The notes below the pieces were generated by a model. That model was not told where the DNA came from, did no database searches, and saw only the letters and a program-made list of their open reading frames with translations. Of a DNA stretch of 64,000 nt, positions 43,911-56,371 are shown piece after piece. This stretch comes from Hevea brasiliensis (taxonomy: Eukaryota > Streptophyta > Magnoliopsida > Malpighiales > Euphorbiaceae): positions 50,572,735-50,636,734 of the forward strand of contig NC_079503.1 in NCBI RefSeq assembly GCF_030052815.1, read 5' to 3'. Numbering within the stretch: the stretch's first letter is position 1; each line of letters begins with the position of its first letter. The position numbers and the translations under genes were made by a program.

Positions 43911-46900
43911 TGTAACACCCCTCACCCGACTACAGTGTAGCCGAGCAAGGCGTGCTACAATCGGTGCTGAAGCACCCTAACTTATCTTACTTTATTATTT
44001 TTTTTAATAATTTTGAAATTGTTTAATTTAATATTAATTATTTTTCAATGGAGAAACCAGTGGAGTTTTCCCTATTTTATTATCGTTTGGCGTATTTCAA
44101 TATTCACCTGTTTGAAATTCAACAATATTTTGAAATAAAAAAAAATCTCATCAATGCTAATCATAATTATCTCATCAATCATTCTCATAGTTTTCTCATA
44201 TTTCAAATCTCATCCATACATTTTAATTTCATAATCATTCCCATACTCATATCATCATTTAAAAAAAAATCATTATGTAATTCAAATCTATACTCATTTG
44301 TACAAATTCACTCATTCTCCATTCTTATAGCAAAATTCTCAAATTTGCATTAATTTACATCATTTGCAATAATTAAATAAATCTTTAATTTACATGATAT
44401 ACAAATTAATTATAATTTGCTAATTTATATTACAATATAAGAAATAAATAACATACACAAAATACATGATATGCTTAATGTGAGCCCTATCTACATGCAT
44501 TGCTGAGGAGGTGACAACCTTGAACGCTCTGCAGATCAGAACTCCAAAATCTCTGTTTAGTATTCGCTGGGCTTTAACTTTAGTACCTGCGCGAGGAAAC
44601 AATTTCATCGCGCTAAGCATTGCTGCTTAGTGGTGCAATAATATAACAAGGAAATAATATACAAATAAAGATAGAAATAAAACATAATTTAAATAATTAA
44701 GATTTATTTATACTTCACATGCGATTCTAAAATTTAATATGTTTTATCGTAATTTAGTCTTCTTTGGAAGTGTTTATTTCGCCAATGTACAGTAATAATG
44801 TACATAGAATAATGATCTAAAAATAATAAATTTATACTTATATTATCATGTAAGTCACATTTGCAATATTTATGTATGTTATAATTTTCTTTGCTAATCT
44901 TTTAGCATTTTCTCAATACTTTCTAGGTTGTCTCAGATTGTTTTATAATAAGTAAATTTTGATACCGGTCCAGTTCATTTCGATTCTTTCTAATAAATAA
45001 CTATTCTAATTTATTTTAGGTCATCTTACTTATTTATTTAATTTCTAATATTTTTAATTACTAATATTCTTAACTTATTTCAATAAATTTCACTGCCCAA
45101 GTAACCTATGACAGGCTGACTAAACTGGATAACGGGTCGTTGGCACAGGACACCGCGGTGCCTCGGGCCGTCATACCATGGGATGCAGAACGTCAACCAC
45201 GTATGCAATCAGTATGGCTAAAAAGCCATAATAACACGTAATCGGGCATAAAAGCCATGAATGTTGGCATAAAGCCATGAATGCGGGCATAAAGCCTTTC
45301 GCAGTACTGCTAAAACAATATCCTATTGGTATGCCAAACTATCCAATCTGACACACATGTCTAGGCAATACAAGGGCACATAATATCATTAAATATTAAT
45401 ATATTGTGTTTTATGACTTCATTATTTCATGATAAATTTCAATTATAATTCATACATTCATTTGATCATTTATATGATCACAATTCACATCAATTATCCT
45501 TTTATACCATTGTACTCAAAATACTTCTCCTCTCTACAATAATGAGAACTAATGTCTCATTCATACATTAATATGGATCATTTATTCATTCATTATGTTA
45601 TTCATATTGATCACATTTCTAAACAATGGTTCACATGTACCATTGTATTCAAAACATTTTTCCTTTCTCATTTATACATTCAAGAATCTACTTATGTAAT
45701 TACAAATTTTATATTTCAAGTTGAGTTACTAATATTTTATGAATTCCATTTGTGATGGGCATATAAGCCCTAACTATCTATTCACATCAATTAGGTGACT
45801 TATTTTTCATGTTTCAAGTAATCAATGAACATTTCATGGATTTCAAATTTATGGTCTTAATTTCCTTTTTACAATTTTGACTAGGATGCATAGTCCACAT
45901 TTGTCATACAATTCTAAGCATTTAAGCTTAGAATTGGTTCTAAGTCTTTATCTTAGTTTGATAATCATTTTGATTACTATTCACCTTACTAGTCAATCAA
46001 AATGTTGACTTTTTAATACATAATAATTTTATTGAACCTAAGTTCTCCAAGATACCACATTTTGCATTTAAAATTTGTTGGTATTGGTTGCCAATACCAT
46101 TTCCAAGCTTAATATTAATTGGGCAGAATTTTCAGTTTTCATGCCTTATCTTTACTATTCCATTAGTCATTTTTGCAGTAGGAATTTGGAAAAATGTTCA
46201 ACATGAAAGTTGTTCCTTATTTTGTCTAGTTGAATTTTGTTTTTTTAAATCACTCTATTTGGAGTTTTTTAGCTCAAGTTATGGCCTAAAAACCATGACT
46301 GGCCGGATTGGGCAGAACCCAAAATTCTGGGTAAAATTGTTTCTGGCAGATTTGGTAACTCGACTTTGGTTGGCACTTTGACTAGGTTATGGTCATAATT
46401 TGGGTCAGATTTCTTCATGAAAGTTGTTGGTCTATATCTCAACTTGTTGCTGGTAAAATTTCAGGTCAATTGGACCTTGCTACATTGAGTTATGGCCAAA
46501 TGACCAAATACTGTTCATTTGGTCATTTTGCCCAGCAGATTGCAGGTCACTCGGATTAGGGCAAACTTTTGGTCCACTTGGTTTGGTTTTCTGGGCATGG
46601 TTTCTTCACAAAAGTTGTGCCATTATGTGTCTAGTTTCACCTCCATTGGCCTCATACCAATTGGAGTCATGCAACTTCAGTTATAGGTCAAACAATACCC
46701 TGGACTCATAGGTTCCGAATTTCCTGCATAAGAGAAGCACTCCCAATTTTCAATTTCACCCAACTTCCAAACTTCTATTCACATTTATAACACTTCTAAT
46801 AGTCAATAATCAACCTTAACATCATCAAATTCAAGTCACAACACAAAATTCCATATTTGAGCAAACCCTAAATCAACTTGCAATAATTTTAAATTCCAAG

Positions 46901-48021
46901 AGAATTTCTAGCACTAACCTTTGTGTGCTAGCTTCAATCAACTCCAAGCTACTCCAATTAATCTTCAATTCATTCAAAACACTTTGATCTTCTTCCTTGG
47001 GCTGCCCACTGAATTTCTTTCTTCTTTTTCTTTCTTCTTTTTCTTGGTTTTTCTTGCTTATTCTTGGAGTTCATGCCTTGATGAAGGTTTTTCTTTAAAT
47101 TTCTAAGAATTTTGGTCAAGAAATTTGCATGGTTTAGAAGCTTAAGCAAGCTTCAATGGAGGAAATTTTGTTTTGAGAGAGAAATGGGAATATGGGACGG
47201 CAAAGTAGTAGAGAAGAAGAGAAAAATCTATTTTCTTTTATTATTATAAGATATTTATATAAATTTAAATATTAAATAATGTATTTGTCTTATTAGGCAA
47301 ATTTGCTAATTAATTTTTATTTAAAATATGTAACTAATTTTTCCATTTTCCATCCACTTTCTTTTTATTTATTTTTAATTAATCTTTTATCAATATTTAT
47401 TCATATTTTATCCATTTTTATTAGTTTGTCAAATGGTGATTGGGTGGAGGCATTGTTAATGACATCATGTGATGTCATAATTCTCAATTTCTTTCATTTT
47501 CTTTTTCTTTTCTTCTCTACTCATTTTAAATTTAATTTTTAGCAATATTTATTTATATTTTAGATCATAATAATTATTTACTTAACTAGACAAGTTGGCC
47601 AAAAATCACCTATGAAGGCGAAATGACCAAAATGCCCTTCGTTTGGCTTAACAGACCAAAATTGTCTGTACCGATCGAAAAATTTTTCTAAACCTTTTTT
47701 TTGCATTCTAATGTCATAGAAACCTCAATGACTCTTCTCTGGAGCCTCAAAAATTAATTTATGAATTTTCTCCCGGGTCTAGGGCTCCTAATTGCGAGAA
47801 CCGCAACTTCCCACTGGGTTACCCATCGCTAGGGCACCGGCTCATTTAACTTGATTGTATTTTATTTCTAAAATTTTTTCTTAATTTTTCTTATACTTGT
47901 TTGAGTTATTTATGACTCCTCACTCTAGTCTAATTATTTTTCCAGACGTTCTAGCTGTTTGGACCAACACCGGTCACCGAAATAGTTGAATGTACGGAAT
48001 TGCTACAGTGAGCGTGTTACA
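43911..48021 (-). mobile_element. Family E solo LTR (4,111 bp)
   Basis: Ends TGTAACAC...GTGTTACA. Flanked by GTTAC (43906-43910) and ATTAC (48022-48026), an aged 5-bp TSD with one mismatch; removing the insert rejoins the Ogre-2 protease. No internal region or coding. Its - strand start is related to the Tekay-family LTR (shared GACCGGTGTTGG, CAGCTAGAACG and the CTAGCGATGGG block), so I read it as a diverged LTR family of the same lineage. It holds short repeats GGGCATAAAGCCATGAATG near 45250 and otherwise AT-rich DNA without genes. Confidence 0.75.
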
Positions 48022-48026
48022 ATTAC

Positions 48027-48749
48027 ATTAAAAGTACATGCCCCTATTTGAAGCGGCCAATCAATGTCCCCTAACACATCCCTTTTCGTACCATCAAATG
48101 CCCTCACAATCATTGAGCTTTGGTGTATTCTAGACGGGTCTATTGGGAGTCTTGCTAGGGTTGCATTGGGCAAGACATTAAGTGCTGAGCCGTTATCAAT
48201 CAAAACTTTAGCGACTAAACAACCTTTACACTTGACTGTCACATGCAGAGCCTTGGTGTGCTCCAAGCCAGCCGGGTCTATTTCCTCCTCTAAAAAAGTA
48301 ATGAAATTGGATGCCTGAATTTGTCCAACTATCTTTTCAAATTGCCCCGGTGTGATGTCCGGGGTCACAAAGGCCTGGTCCAGAACCTTCTGTAAGGCAT
48401 GGTGATGCACTTTCGAGCTCAGTGTTAATGACAGCAAGGAGATCCGAGCAGGTGTCTTCGTTAAATGTTCAATTATATCATACTCACTCTGTTTCATGAT
48501 TTGCAACAGTAGTTCATCTTCTTCCTTCCTCCCACTGGATTTCCCCTTCTCTACCACTTTTCCCATCTTCTCCTCAATCTCAGTTAACTCTCCTACTTTT
48601 ACTTTCCCTTTACTTTTCTTTTCTTCAATGTCGTAACACCTCCCACTTCTAGTAATAAATTCTACTTCTGGATTTTGAGAGTCATTTGTTAGGGCAGGTT
48701 CTGATATGAATTGAGGAGCAGAGTCATTAGAGGGACCTACATAGGTCAT
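48027..48749 (-). pseudogene. Ogre-2 protease N-terminal part
   Basis: A long open frame: MTYVGPSND..., EVEFITRSGRCYDIEEKK, KQSEYDIIEHLTKTPARISL, and the active site VAKVLIDNGSALNVLPN (DNG), ending in WPLQIGACTFNV at the insertion. Here Gln stands where Ogre-1 has TAA (8511). This is the better preserved protease of the two copies. Confidence 0.87.
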
Positions 48750-50990
48750 TTTGAAGTGAGCATGAGGAGTGAAACATGGTTTAGGGGTGGTGATGGGTTG
48801 AGTGTAGGCATGATTGAGGGTAGGGATGAAAGTACTGCTGGATGCACTCTGCGTATAAACTTGGAAATTATAATTCTAAGGTACAGCACGGGTATTGGTA
48901 ATAGGCAGCTGTGGTGGGGTACGTATGATTGTCTGAGGTGGTGTTGGCAGTGTTGATGGGGCAAGAACAGAAAAAACAATTTTGGAGTAGATCTTAAGGG
49001 GTCTTTACCATAAATGGCAGTGTTCACTTCCTCTTCTTCTTTTGATCTTAATTGGCACTTCAAGATTTTAAGCGATACCATCCTCTGGATTTCTTCCTTA
49101 AATTCATCACAACTTTACAGTTCATGATTGATTGCTCCATGATAAGGGCATCCCGAGCCTGATGGATCATTTCCAAATTCATGCCCATAAGGATGTACAT
49201 ATCCTTCCAACATCGCCATTGCGAGAATCTCACCAAAGTAAGGGACTAACAAATCGACCTCTGTAACCAAGCTTTCATCTAGGGATTCTACCACATTTAC
49301 ACCATTCCCTTTGCTGCTATCATGGTGGGGTAATGGGTTTAAAGTGACATTAGGAGTTGAGCCATTTCCTTCAATCTTCAACTACCCATTCCTAATTAGG
49401 GATTGCACCCTTCCTCGAAGAGGTCCGCAATTATCCGTTGAATGCCCTATAGCCCCACCGTGGTATTCACATCTAGTATTGGGATCATACCACCTGGGAT
49501 ATGGCAGCTAAACGGGGCCTAGTGGGATGGGTACTATGTAATTGATACCCAACAGATAATGATAAATTTCACTGACGGAGAGTGGTAATGGTGGATCAGA
49601 ATTCCGTAATGGTCTCGGGCCAGGTTGAGGAGCAGGTGGTCTAAAAGGAGCATTTTGATCAAAAGGTTTGGGATTGTAGGCAGTTTGGGAAGGATATTGG
49701 GGGCAAGGATAGTTCGAGGATGAGGGAGGAACATTCACTACCATTGGGTTTTGGGCTGGAGGATATGGATTTTGGGCTGGGGTGTATGGGCGAAAATTGT
49801 TTTATGGTGGTAGGTGAGTTTGTCTCAAAATAGAGTGGACATCCCCTTCCTTCCTTTTCCTGAAATTATTAGGCTTTTTCATGGGACCCTCCCTAACTAT
49901 TTCTTGTAACCTTCCCAATCAGAGGTTTGCTTCGATCCTTTCTCCAGTTTGGATAATAACAGAAAAACTAATAGAAGTATTCCCAATCATTAAATTGAAG
50001 TATGGGGCCATGAGCGTCTCAATGAACAGAGAGCAGAGTTCATTATCCATCACTGAAGGATATACTTTAGCTGCCTTTTCTCTCTACCTCTGGGCATACT
50101 CCTTAAAGCTTTCCCTTTCCCTCTGCACTAGGTTTTGGAGGTCTCTCCTCATGGGGGCAACATCACAATTGAACTTGTATTGCTTAAGGAAAGCATCAGC
50201 CAAATCTTTCCAGGAGCATAATCTACTCCTATCCAATTGTATGCACCAACGTAAGGCTACCCCTGTGAGACTTTCATGAAAGAAGGGTACCAAGAGTCTG
50301 TCATCTTTTGTGAGAGCGAACATTTTAGCTATATAAGTGGCTAAGTGGATGCGCTGGTCTGAGTTTCTGTTGTATTTGTCAAGTTTCGAGACTTTAAATT
50401 TTGGTGGGACAACCACATGTGGAACTAATCTCAGTGACGACACATTGACTGAGCTGTACATATTTAACCCTTTGATAGCTCTTAGTCTTTCTTCCAGAGC
50501 AGATAACTTCTTATTTTCTCTTTCTCTACTTTTCCCTTCTACTGCAAGAGCTATTCCCCAGTTGGAAAATTAGTTACGAGGTAAACTAAAGGGATTGGTG
50601 CTGAAGGATGAAATTGCACATTCGGGACAGCTTGGTGATAAGAAACGGGAATTTCGCTGCTAGGGAATATCGGATTAAAGGTGATTGTTGGATCAGGGAT
50701 TGGAGTTTGGAAGGTGAAAGAAGTCGAGGCCTGATCATGGAATTTTTAGGCATGATTATCAACTATTGTTGTGATTGGGGGAATCACTAGTAAACTTAGT
50801 TCCGGTGCTGGCTAGGTGGTTTCTTTATTCTGGGACATTTCTCTCATCATATTCATTAATTCTGATATCTGTTCCCTTAATTCTGAAACTTGCCCCTGTA
50901 GGTTCTGTACTTATTCTTGCTCTTCCATTATCTTCTTTGCCTGGGATCTTGTTAAGTAAACCTTTCTCGGTACAACCAGTTGCTGGATCA
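48750..50990 (-). pseudogene. gag: Ogre-2 gag (broken)
   Basis: MEEQE coiled coil (near 50930, with a TAA soon after), the gag domain 50084-50461 (KLDKYNRNSDQRIHLATYIA, ALRWCIQLDRSRL), a TAG stop at 50084-50086 at the same Trp as Ogre-1, a proline-rich linker (49508-49800) and the second zinc motif C-x2-H (CPYHGAINHEL) near 49115. Several frameshifts. Confidence 0.83.
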
Positions 50991-51249
50991 GATTCGCTTT
51001 GGGAGCAATATTGGTTTCCTGTAGAAAGTTGTGTTATTAGTTATATTTCTAAAAGGAAAAAACTTACCTGGGGCAAAATTTTGGCTGGTCAAAGGATACT
51101 GCGGCAAACAATTGCCGAAAATAGTGTCTGCCGAGGGTAGATTAGATTATCCTTTATAAAGGCATCATACGATAGTCCAACCGTGAATGACGAGGCGTAT
51201 GCGTGATTATGATACATGTTCACATAGTGCATACGTCTTTTTGCATAGC

Positions 51250-51470
51250 TCTAACGAGGATAAATCCGACGGGAGTTACACTATTCATTCATAAGTTTCA
51301 AGGTCCTGGAACATAGTTTTATTATTTATGAAACATACATGCTATTGCCTAGGCTCAGGAAGGCTCATTAAAATACAATGACATCTTTTGAGATACTCAT
51401 ACAATCTCGTTTCTTGTCTCGTAGGGTTAAATGTCTTCAACACATATCTGGATTCAGTCAACAGTTTTTA
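51250..51470 (-). pseudogene. Ogre-2 ORF1 C-terminal fragment and ORF1-gag spacer
   Basis: Matches Ogre-1 about 5150-5395 in reverse, including the TATGAGTATCTC segment and the spacer GAATGAATAGTGTAACTCCC. The putative donor GTAAAG at the end of Ogre-1 ORF1 is deleted here. Cut at 51471 by a family E insertion. Confidence 0.75.
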
Positions 51471-51768
51471 TGTAACACCTTCACTTTAGCTAGTCCGTGC
51501 ATTCGACTGTTCCGGTGACCAATGTCTGTCCGAACAGCTAGAATGTTTGGAACTATAATTAAACTAGAGTGAGGAGTCATAAATAGACCAAATAATAGTA
51601 AGAAAAATTAAGAAAAAAATTTTAGAAATGAAATACAATGAAGTTAAATGAGCCGATGCCCTAGTGATGGGTGACCCTAACGATAAGTTGCTGTCTTCAT
51701 AGCTAGTAACCCTAAACCCGAGGGGAATCTAGTGAAATAATTTCTAGGATGCCAGAGAAGAGTTATGG

Positions 51769-54700
51769 TGTAACACCCCTAAGTTCGGTAGTGCGTTCTG
51801 CTGTACCGGTGACCAGTGTTGTCCAGACAGCTAGGATGCTTAGAACTACACTTCAATATGAGTGAGGAGACATAAAATAATGAAATACAAGAAAAGAAAG
51901 TACAAGAAAAACAAAGGAAAAATCATAGCAAAGAAATGTAACCGAGTAAGTGAGCTGGGAAACCTAGCGATGGATGACCGCACCGGGAAGTCACGGCGTG
52001 GACCGTTGACTGGCCCTGGACTGCGGGGAACCCTGAAAAATATTTTTAAGACATAAATAGAACCTTATTGAAGAATAAATATCATTAGAAAGATCAAAGA
52101 AAAATTAAATAATTAGTACAAAGAAAAGTGAGAAATCGAAAAACAGACAAAACCCGGTAATACCGAAAAATCGGGAATGCCACCCGAACAGGGGCAATAT
52201 GGTCATTTGACATCCCGAAGTGTCTTTTGACCTAAATTTCCATTAAAAATAAATAATATTACACTTAAAAAATGAAATGAAAAATTAATTTGGTGGTACC
52301 TAAAGTAAATAGTAGAAATTAAAGGTTAAATGTGGAATAAGTGGGAATTTAGCTTATTATATGATTAAGTGACTAAGTGGACCACTAAGGGGATTAATTA
52401 AATACATAGTGGGACATGTGTACACTTAAAATGCAGCTGAATAATCCATCTTCCTCATTTGCATTCAACATTGCCGAATTGAAGAACCAAATAGAAACTC
52501 CATGGGCGTTTGCATGAAAGCTTCATCCACTCCCTCTTTTCATCTCTAAATACTTAGGTTCCTTCATGAAAAATGGTCTACGCATCACAAGGAAGAGATT
52601 GATACCAATTTTGAGAAGTTTGGTGAAGGTTTAGCAAGTTACAATTAAAGGTAAGTTTGCATTTTTGAGAATTTCCTTGTTAAACTTTATGTTTATGTTA
52701 TGGGTGTTAGTTTTGTGAAGGAAATTTTGAAGTTTAAATAGTTATTGAGATAGCCATTTTTGGACAGCCATGGGGTCACACATTTGATGATTTATTATGC
52801 ATATAATTGATGAGAAATAATGTTGATCATGGTAAATTAATATCCTAATGAATTGTTTCACATATATATGGTGATTTTGGCACTTGGATGAGAATTGATG
52901 GATTGTAGGGCAATGTGGCGTTGAAGGACAATTTCGGCAGCTTGGGAACCCTTGCATAATTGTATGTATTGATGGAAGTATTGGCAGAATTGTGGCATTA
53001 AGGAATGAAGGATATGTGTATGAAATTATTGTGTAAAGTGTATGTGAGAATTAGTGGTGTTTAGGTGTGTATGTAATGGTATTGAGATATTGTAAATGTG
53101 AATTATATTGGTGTGTTGAGGGTAATGGTAATCTGCCCAAAATAATGTTAATGTAAAGTAGATTATACTGTGGTTAATGTACCAAAACAGATTGGTAGGG
53201 AAGTAAACAAATTGCAAAGTAAATGTGTGTAGTTGATGTGTGTTAAGCAAAGTAATCAAGGGCAGTGTACATTTTAGCCTATAACCTTAAATGTGTAACC
53301 TCAATTGGTATGAGACCAATTTGAGGTGAAACTAGGCACAAAATGTGCCAACTTTCATTGAGAAACCATACCAAAATTCTGCTTGCAAGGTGACCTAAGA
53401 AAATGACCAATTCGGATTAGGTACACTTGAGACCTAAAAACTGACCATTTGGGCAGCAGTGAGTGTTTAGGCCATAACTCACTCAAACCAGGTTCAATTG
53501 ACCTGAAATTTTAACCATGAATAGTTAAGACCCATACCTACAAGTCTTATGAAGACACCAAAACCCAGAAATGACCATAAGCAAGTCAAACAACTTGCAC
53601 AAGTTCGGGTCCAAAAACTGGCCGAACCAGAGTTGACCAAATTGACCTAAATTGGTACCATTTGACCAGCAAAAGTATAATGACCATAACTTGGTCTACT
53701 TAACTCGGATTGACCTGAAATTTTGCCCCGCGTGCAATAAGACCTAGATCTACAAGTTTGTAGTTTTGACCGAGACCCGAAAACTGAGAAAACTAGATCG
53801 TCCGGTTAGGTCAAACCAGTGTCCCGGAATCCAACAATTTGCATTAAAATGCACTAAACAAGGAAATGACTTTGGTAAAACGTACCAAACCTAAAACCCT
53901 ATCAAATGTGACATATTAACGACACTAAAACCTAATTTACCTAAAACGCAACGAGGGTCGGTATATTAGGTGATTAAGTGAATAATTGAGTTCAGTGCAT
54001 TATTTACCAAATACCATCGATAGAGACAATTTAATTTAGCACTGAAACACTTCAAATTGTGTTTCTCAGTTACTAAAGACTCAGGGAAAGGGAAGGAAAT
54101 ACTGAGTCAGACCAGGGAGACAGTTATCAGAGGTTTGTGCACAACGGCTATTGCTTTTGAATTTTTCAATTGAAATAAATATTGAATATTTGTATATTAT
54201 TGTTTTAAATTGTGTTTGTACACAACGGCTATTGCTTTTGAATTTTTCAATTGAAATAAATATTGAATATTTGTATATTATTGTTTTAAATTGTGTTTGT
54301 GCACAACAACTGTTTCTTTTGAATTATTTTCAATGGAAATAAATATTGATTATTTGTATATCATTATTTTAAAATGTGGAAATGTGTTTGATGGATACTT
54401 ATTGATTGAAAAATATTGTGAATGGTTTGAAACTGTGAAAAATTGTTTGAATGATATTGATGGATACTTATTGTTTAAAAAGCATTGTAAATGGTTTGAA
54501 ATTGTGGAAAAATTGGTTTAGTGTGATTTGTGAAAATCGGAGTTAATTATGAATTGTGTTGCCATTTTGTGAATGAAATTATGACTTTGGAAATTTATTG
54601 AATTCTCACGAATCATTTGAATAAAATGTTTGGAATTGATTTTGTGCTCACACTTAGCATGACAGTATCGTATCATTCCTTCTCCATTTATGGGGTTGTG

Positions 54701-55831
54701 ATCGTTTATTTTCCTTCTCCATTTATGGAGTCGTGATCGTTTATTTTTCTCCCTCTCTGGTTTACCAGTTGAGGTGATCGGATGAGTACTCATTATATAG
54801 CTAGCTCCCCTTCCTCATTGATTTCGATTAGTGAGGTTGTGATTACTTTGTCGTGGTGTACAATACGGCATTGATCGGAAAATTGTGTCATGGCTTAAGT
54901 TGTGAATGAATTGGCAACACTGTATTCTTAAATTATTCGACTAAATTGCATTATTATGTATTGTGAGATTGTGAAATTGATTTAAACTCTCATTGACATA
55001 TACTGTCTTTTGAATTCAAACATGATCTGACTTATGGAAAATTATTGTGATATTGACAAATGGAGTTTAAATTCTTGTTGACATTTATTGTCTTGAATTT
55101 AACTATGATTTTAAGTATCCACTATTTACATGACTTATGAATTGTGATTAAATTGTATTTGGTTAATGTTGTGCACCACTGAGACATTGTCTCAAATGAT
55201 AGCTTTAATTCTTTGTCAGTAGAGAGCAGACAGGCGTGAGACTAGGCTGCATATACCTCCAGCGAGAGATTTTTCGGGTATAATGAGTATACTAATATTT
55301 TGCATTTTGTACTATAATGTATGACACTGTATGTACATATTGTTTTTGGTTTTGAGCAGTTGTAAATTCAAATTGTACCTTGAAGTTGTAAAATAATTAT
55401 GAGCTGTTTTGACTTGTAAAAGCTGTATTATATTTCCTTATCTCAGACTTTGAAAAATTTCTATGAAATTGAGTTGATAAATTATTGTGTTGAGAAATAT
55501 ATTGTGTTGAGAAAAATGTGGAGTTGAGATTTGGAAAATTATTGAAGTGTTTTTTTTACAGGTTTTCTGAAGAACTGTTTTATCCAAAACACAGATGGCA
55601 CTCTGCCAAAATTTTTACAGAAATTCCAAATAAACCAATTGAGTTAGTTATTTCACTCAGTTCACCAAAGTCTTTAACACCTGTAAATAGTACTCACCAC
55701 TGTAAAAGAAGTAAGAAAAGTTTTTAAAATCCCTTGTAGTGTATTTAATGGGTTATCAGTAGACGGAGTTGGTAATTCATTAGGTATACTACGGGATCAT
55801 GTTATGCCTTACTGAGGGGTAGGGTGTGACA
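51769..55831 (+). mobile_element. Solo LTR of the Tekay-like family (4,063 bp), TSD TATGG
   Basis: TGTAACACCCC...GGGTGTGACA flanked by TATGG at 51764-51768 and 55832-55836. Clearly older than the LTRs at 29222 and 35792 (many substitutions). It lacks most of the 47-bp array but has an about 80-bp unit around TTTGAATTTTTCAATTGAAA tandemly repeated two to three times (54150-54360). Confidence 0.93.
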
Positions 55832-56371
55832 TATGGGGCCCTAGGTAGCATTAGAATTCCAAGAAAAGGTTAGGAGAATTTTTAAGAACGGTACAAACAA
55901 TTTTGGCTCCTTAAGCCAAACGGAGGGCATTTTGGTCATTTCATCTTCAAAGATGATTTTTTACCAATTTGTCCAATTAAGTAAGTGAATTATATGACAT
56001 AAAATATAAATTAATATTAGCAAGAAATTAATTAAAAATGAGTAAAAGAAAGACTTATCGGGTACTAAGGAAAAAGGCGAACTGAAAACTCGGTAAGAGT
56101 GAAAATTCGATCAATGAAATTTTGAAGTCCCACATTGACCAGGAATGAAATATATTAAGTCATAAAGCTAAATTAGTTTAATTAATAGAGATTATAAAAA
56201 TTAAATATAATTAAATAAATAGTCAAACTAAAATGATTAGGAAATTCAAGGTAATTACAAAATTGCCATTCCACTTATCTACAAATTTGCCATTGAATAT
56301 TTAATTAATATATAAATCACTTTTTGGGCAGAAAATTCAGGCACCTTCTACATGTTTCCCGTCCATCCTTG

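Larger units (their letters stand above)
40000..51470 (-). mobile_element. Ogre-2: Ogre/Tat element on the - strand, truncated and interrupted
   Basis: Homologous to Ogre-1 from the end of ORF1 (about 5150) to mid-integrase (about 12520), in reverse. The integrase end is cut by the copia LTR at 40000, the protease by a family E solo LTR (43911-48021), and ORF1 by another family E copy at 51471. No LTR is visible. It is the oldest layer here: everything else in the right half, and the copia LTR that holds the left half, sits inside it. Many stops and frameshifts. Confidence 0.92.

Noticed and set aside
45552..47542. ORFs within family E
   Set aside because: Low-complexity, AT-rich frames without motifs; not preserved in the second copy.
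43911..48021. Reading the 4.1-kb insert as a DNA transposon because its ends TGTAACAC/GTGTTACA are inverted
   Set aside because: Short inverted TG...CA ends with a 5-bp TSD are normal for LTRs, and one end is related to the Tekay-family LTR.
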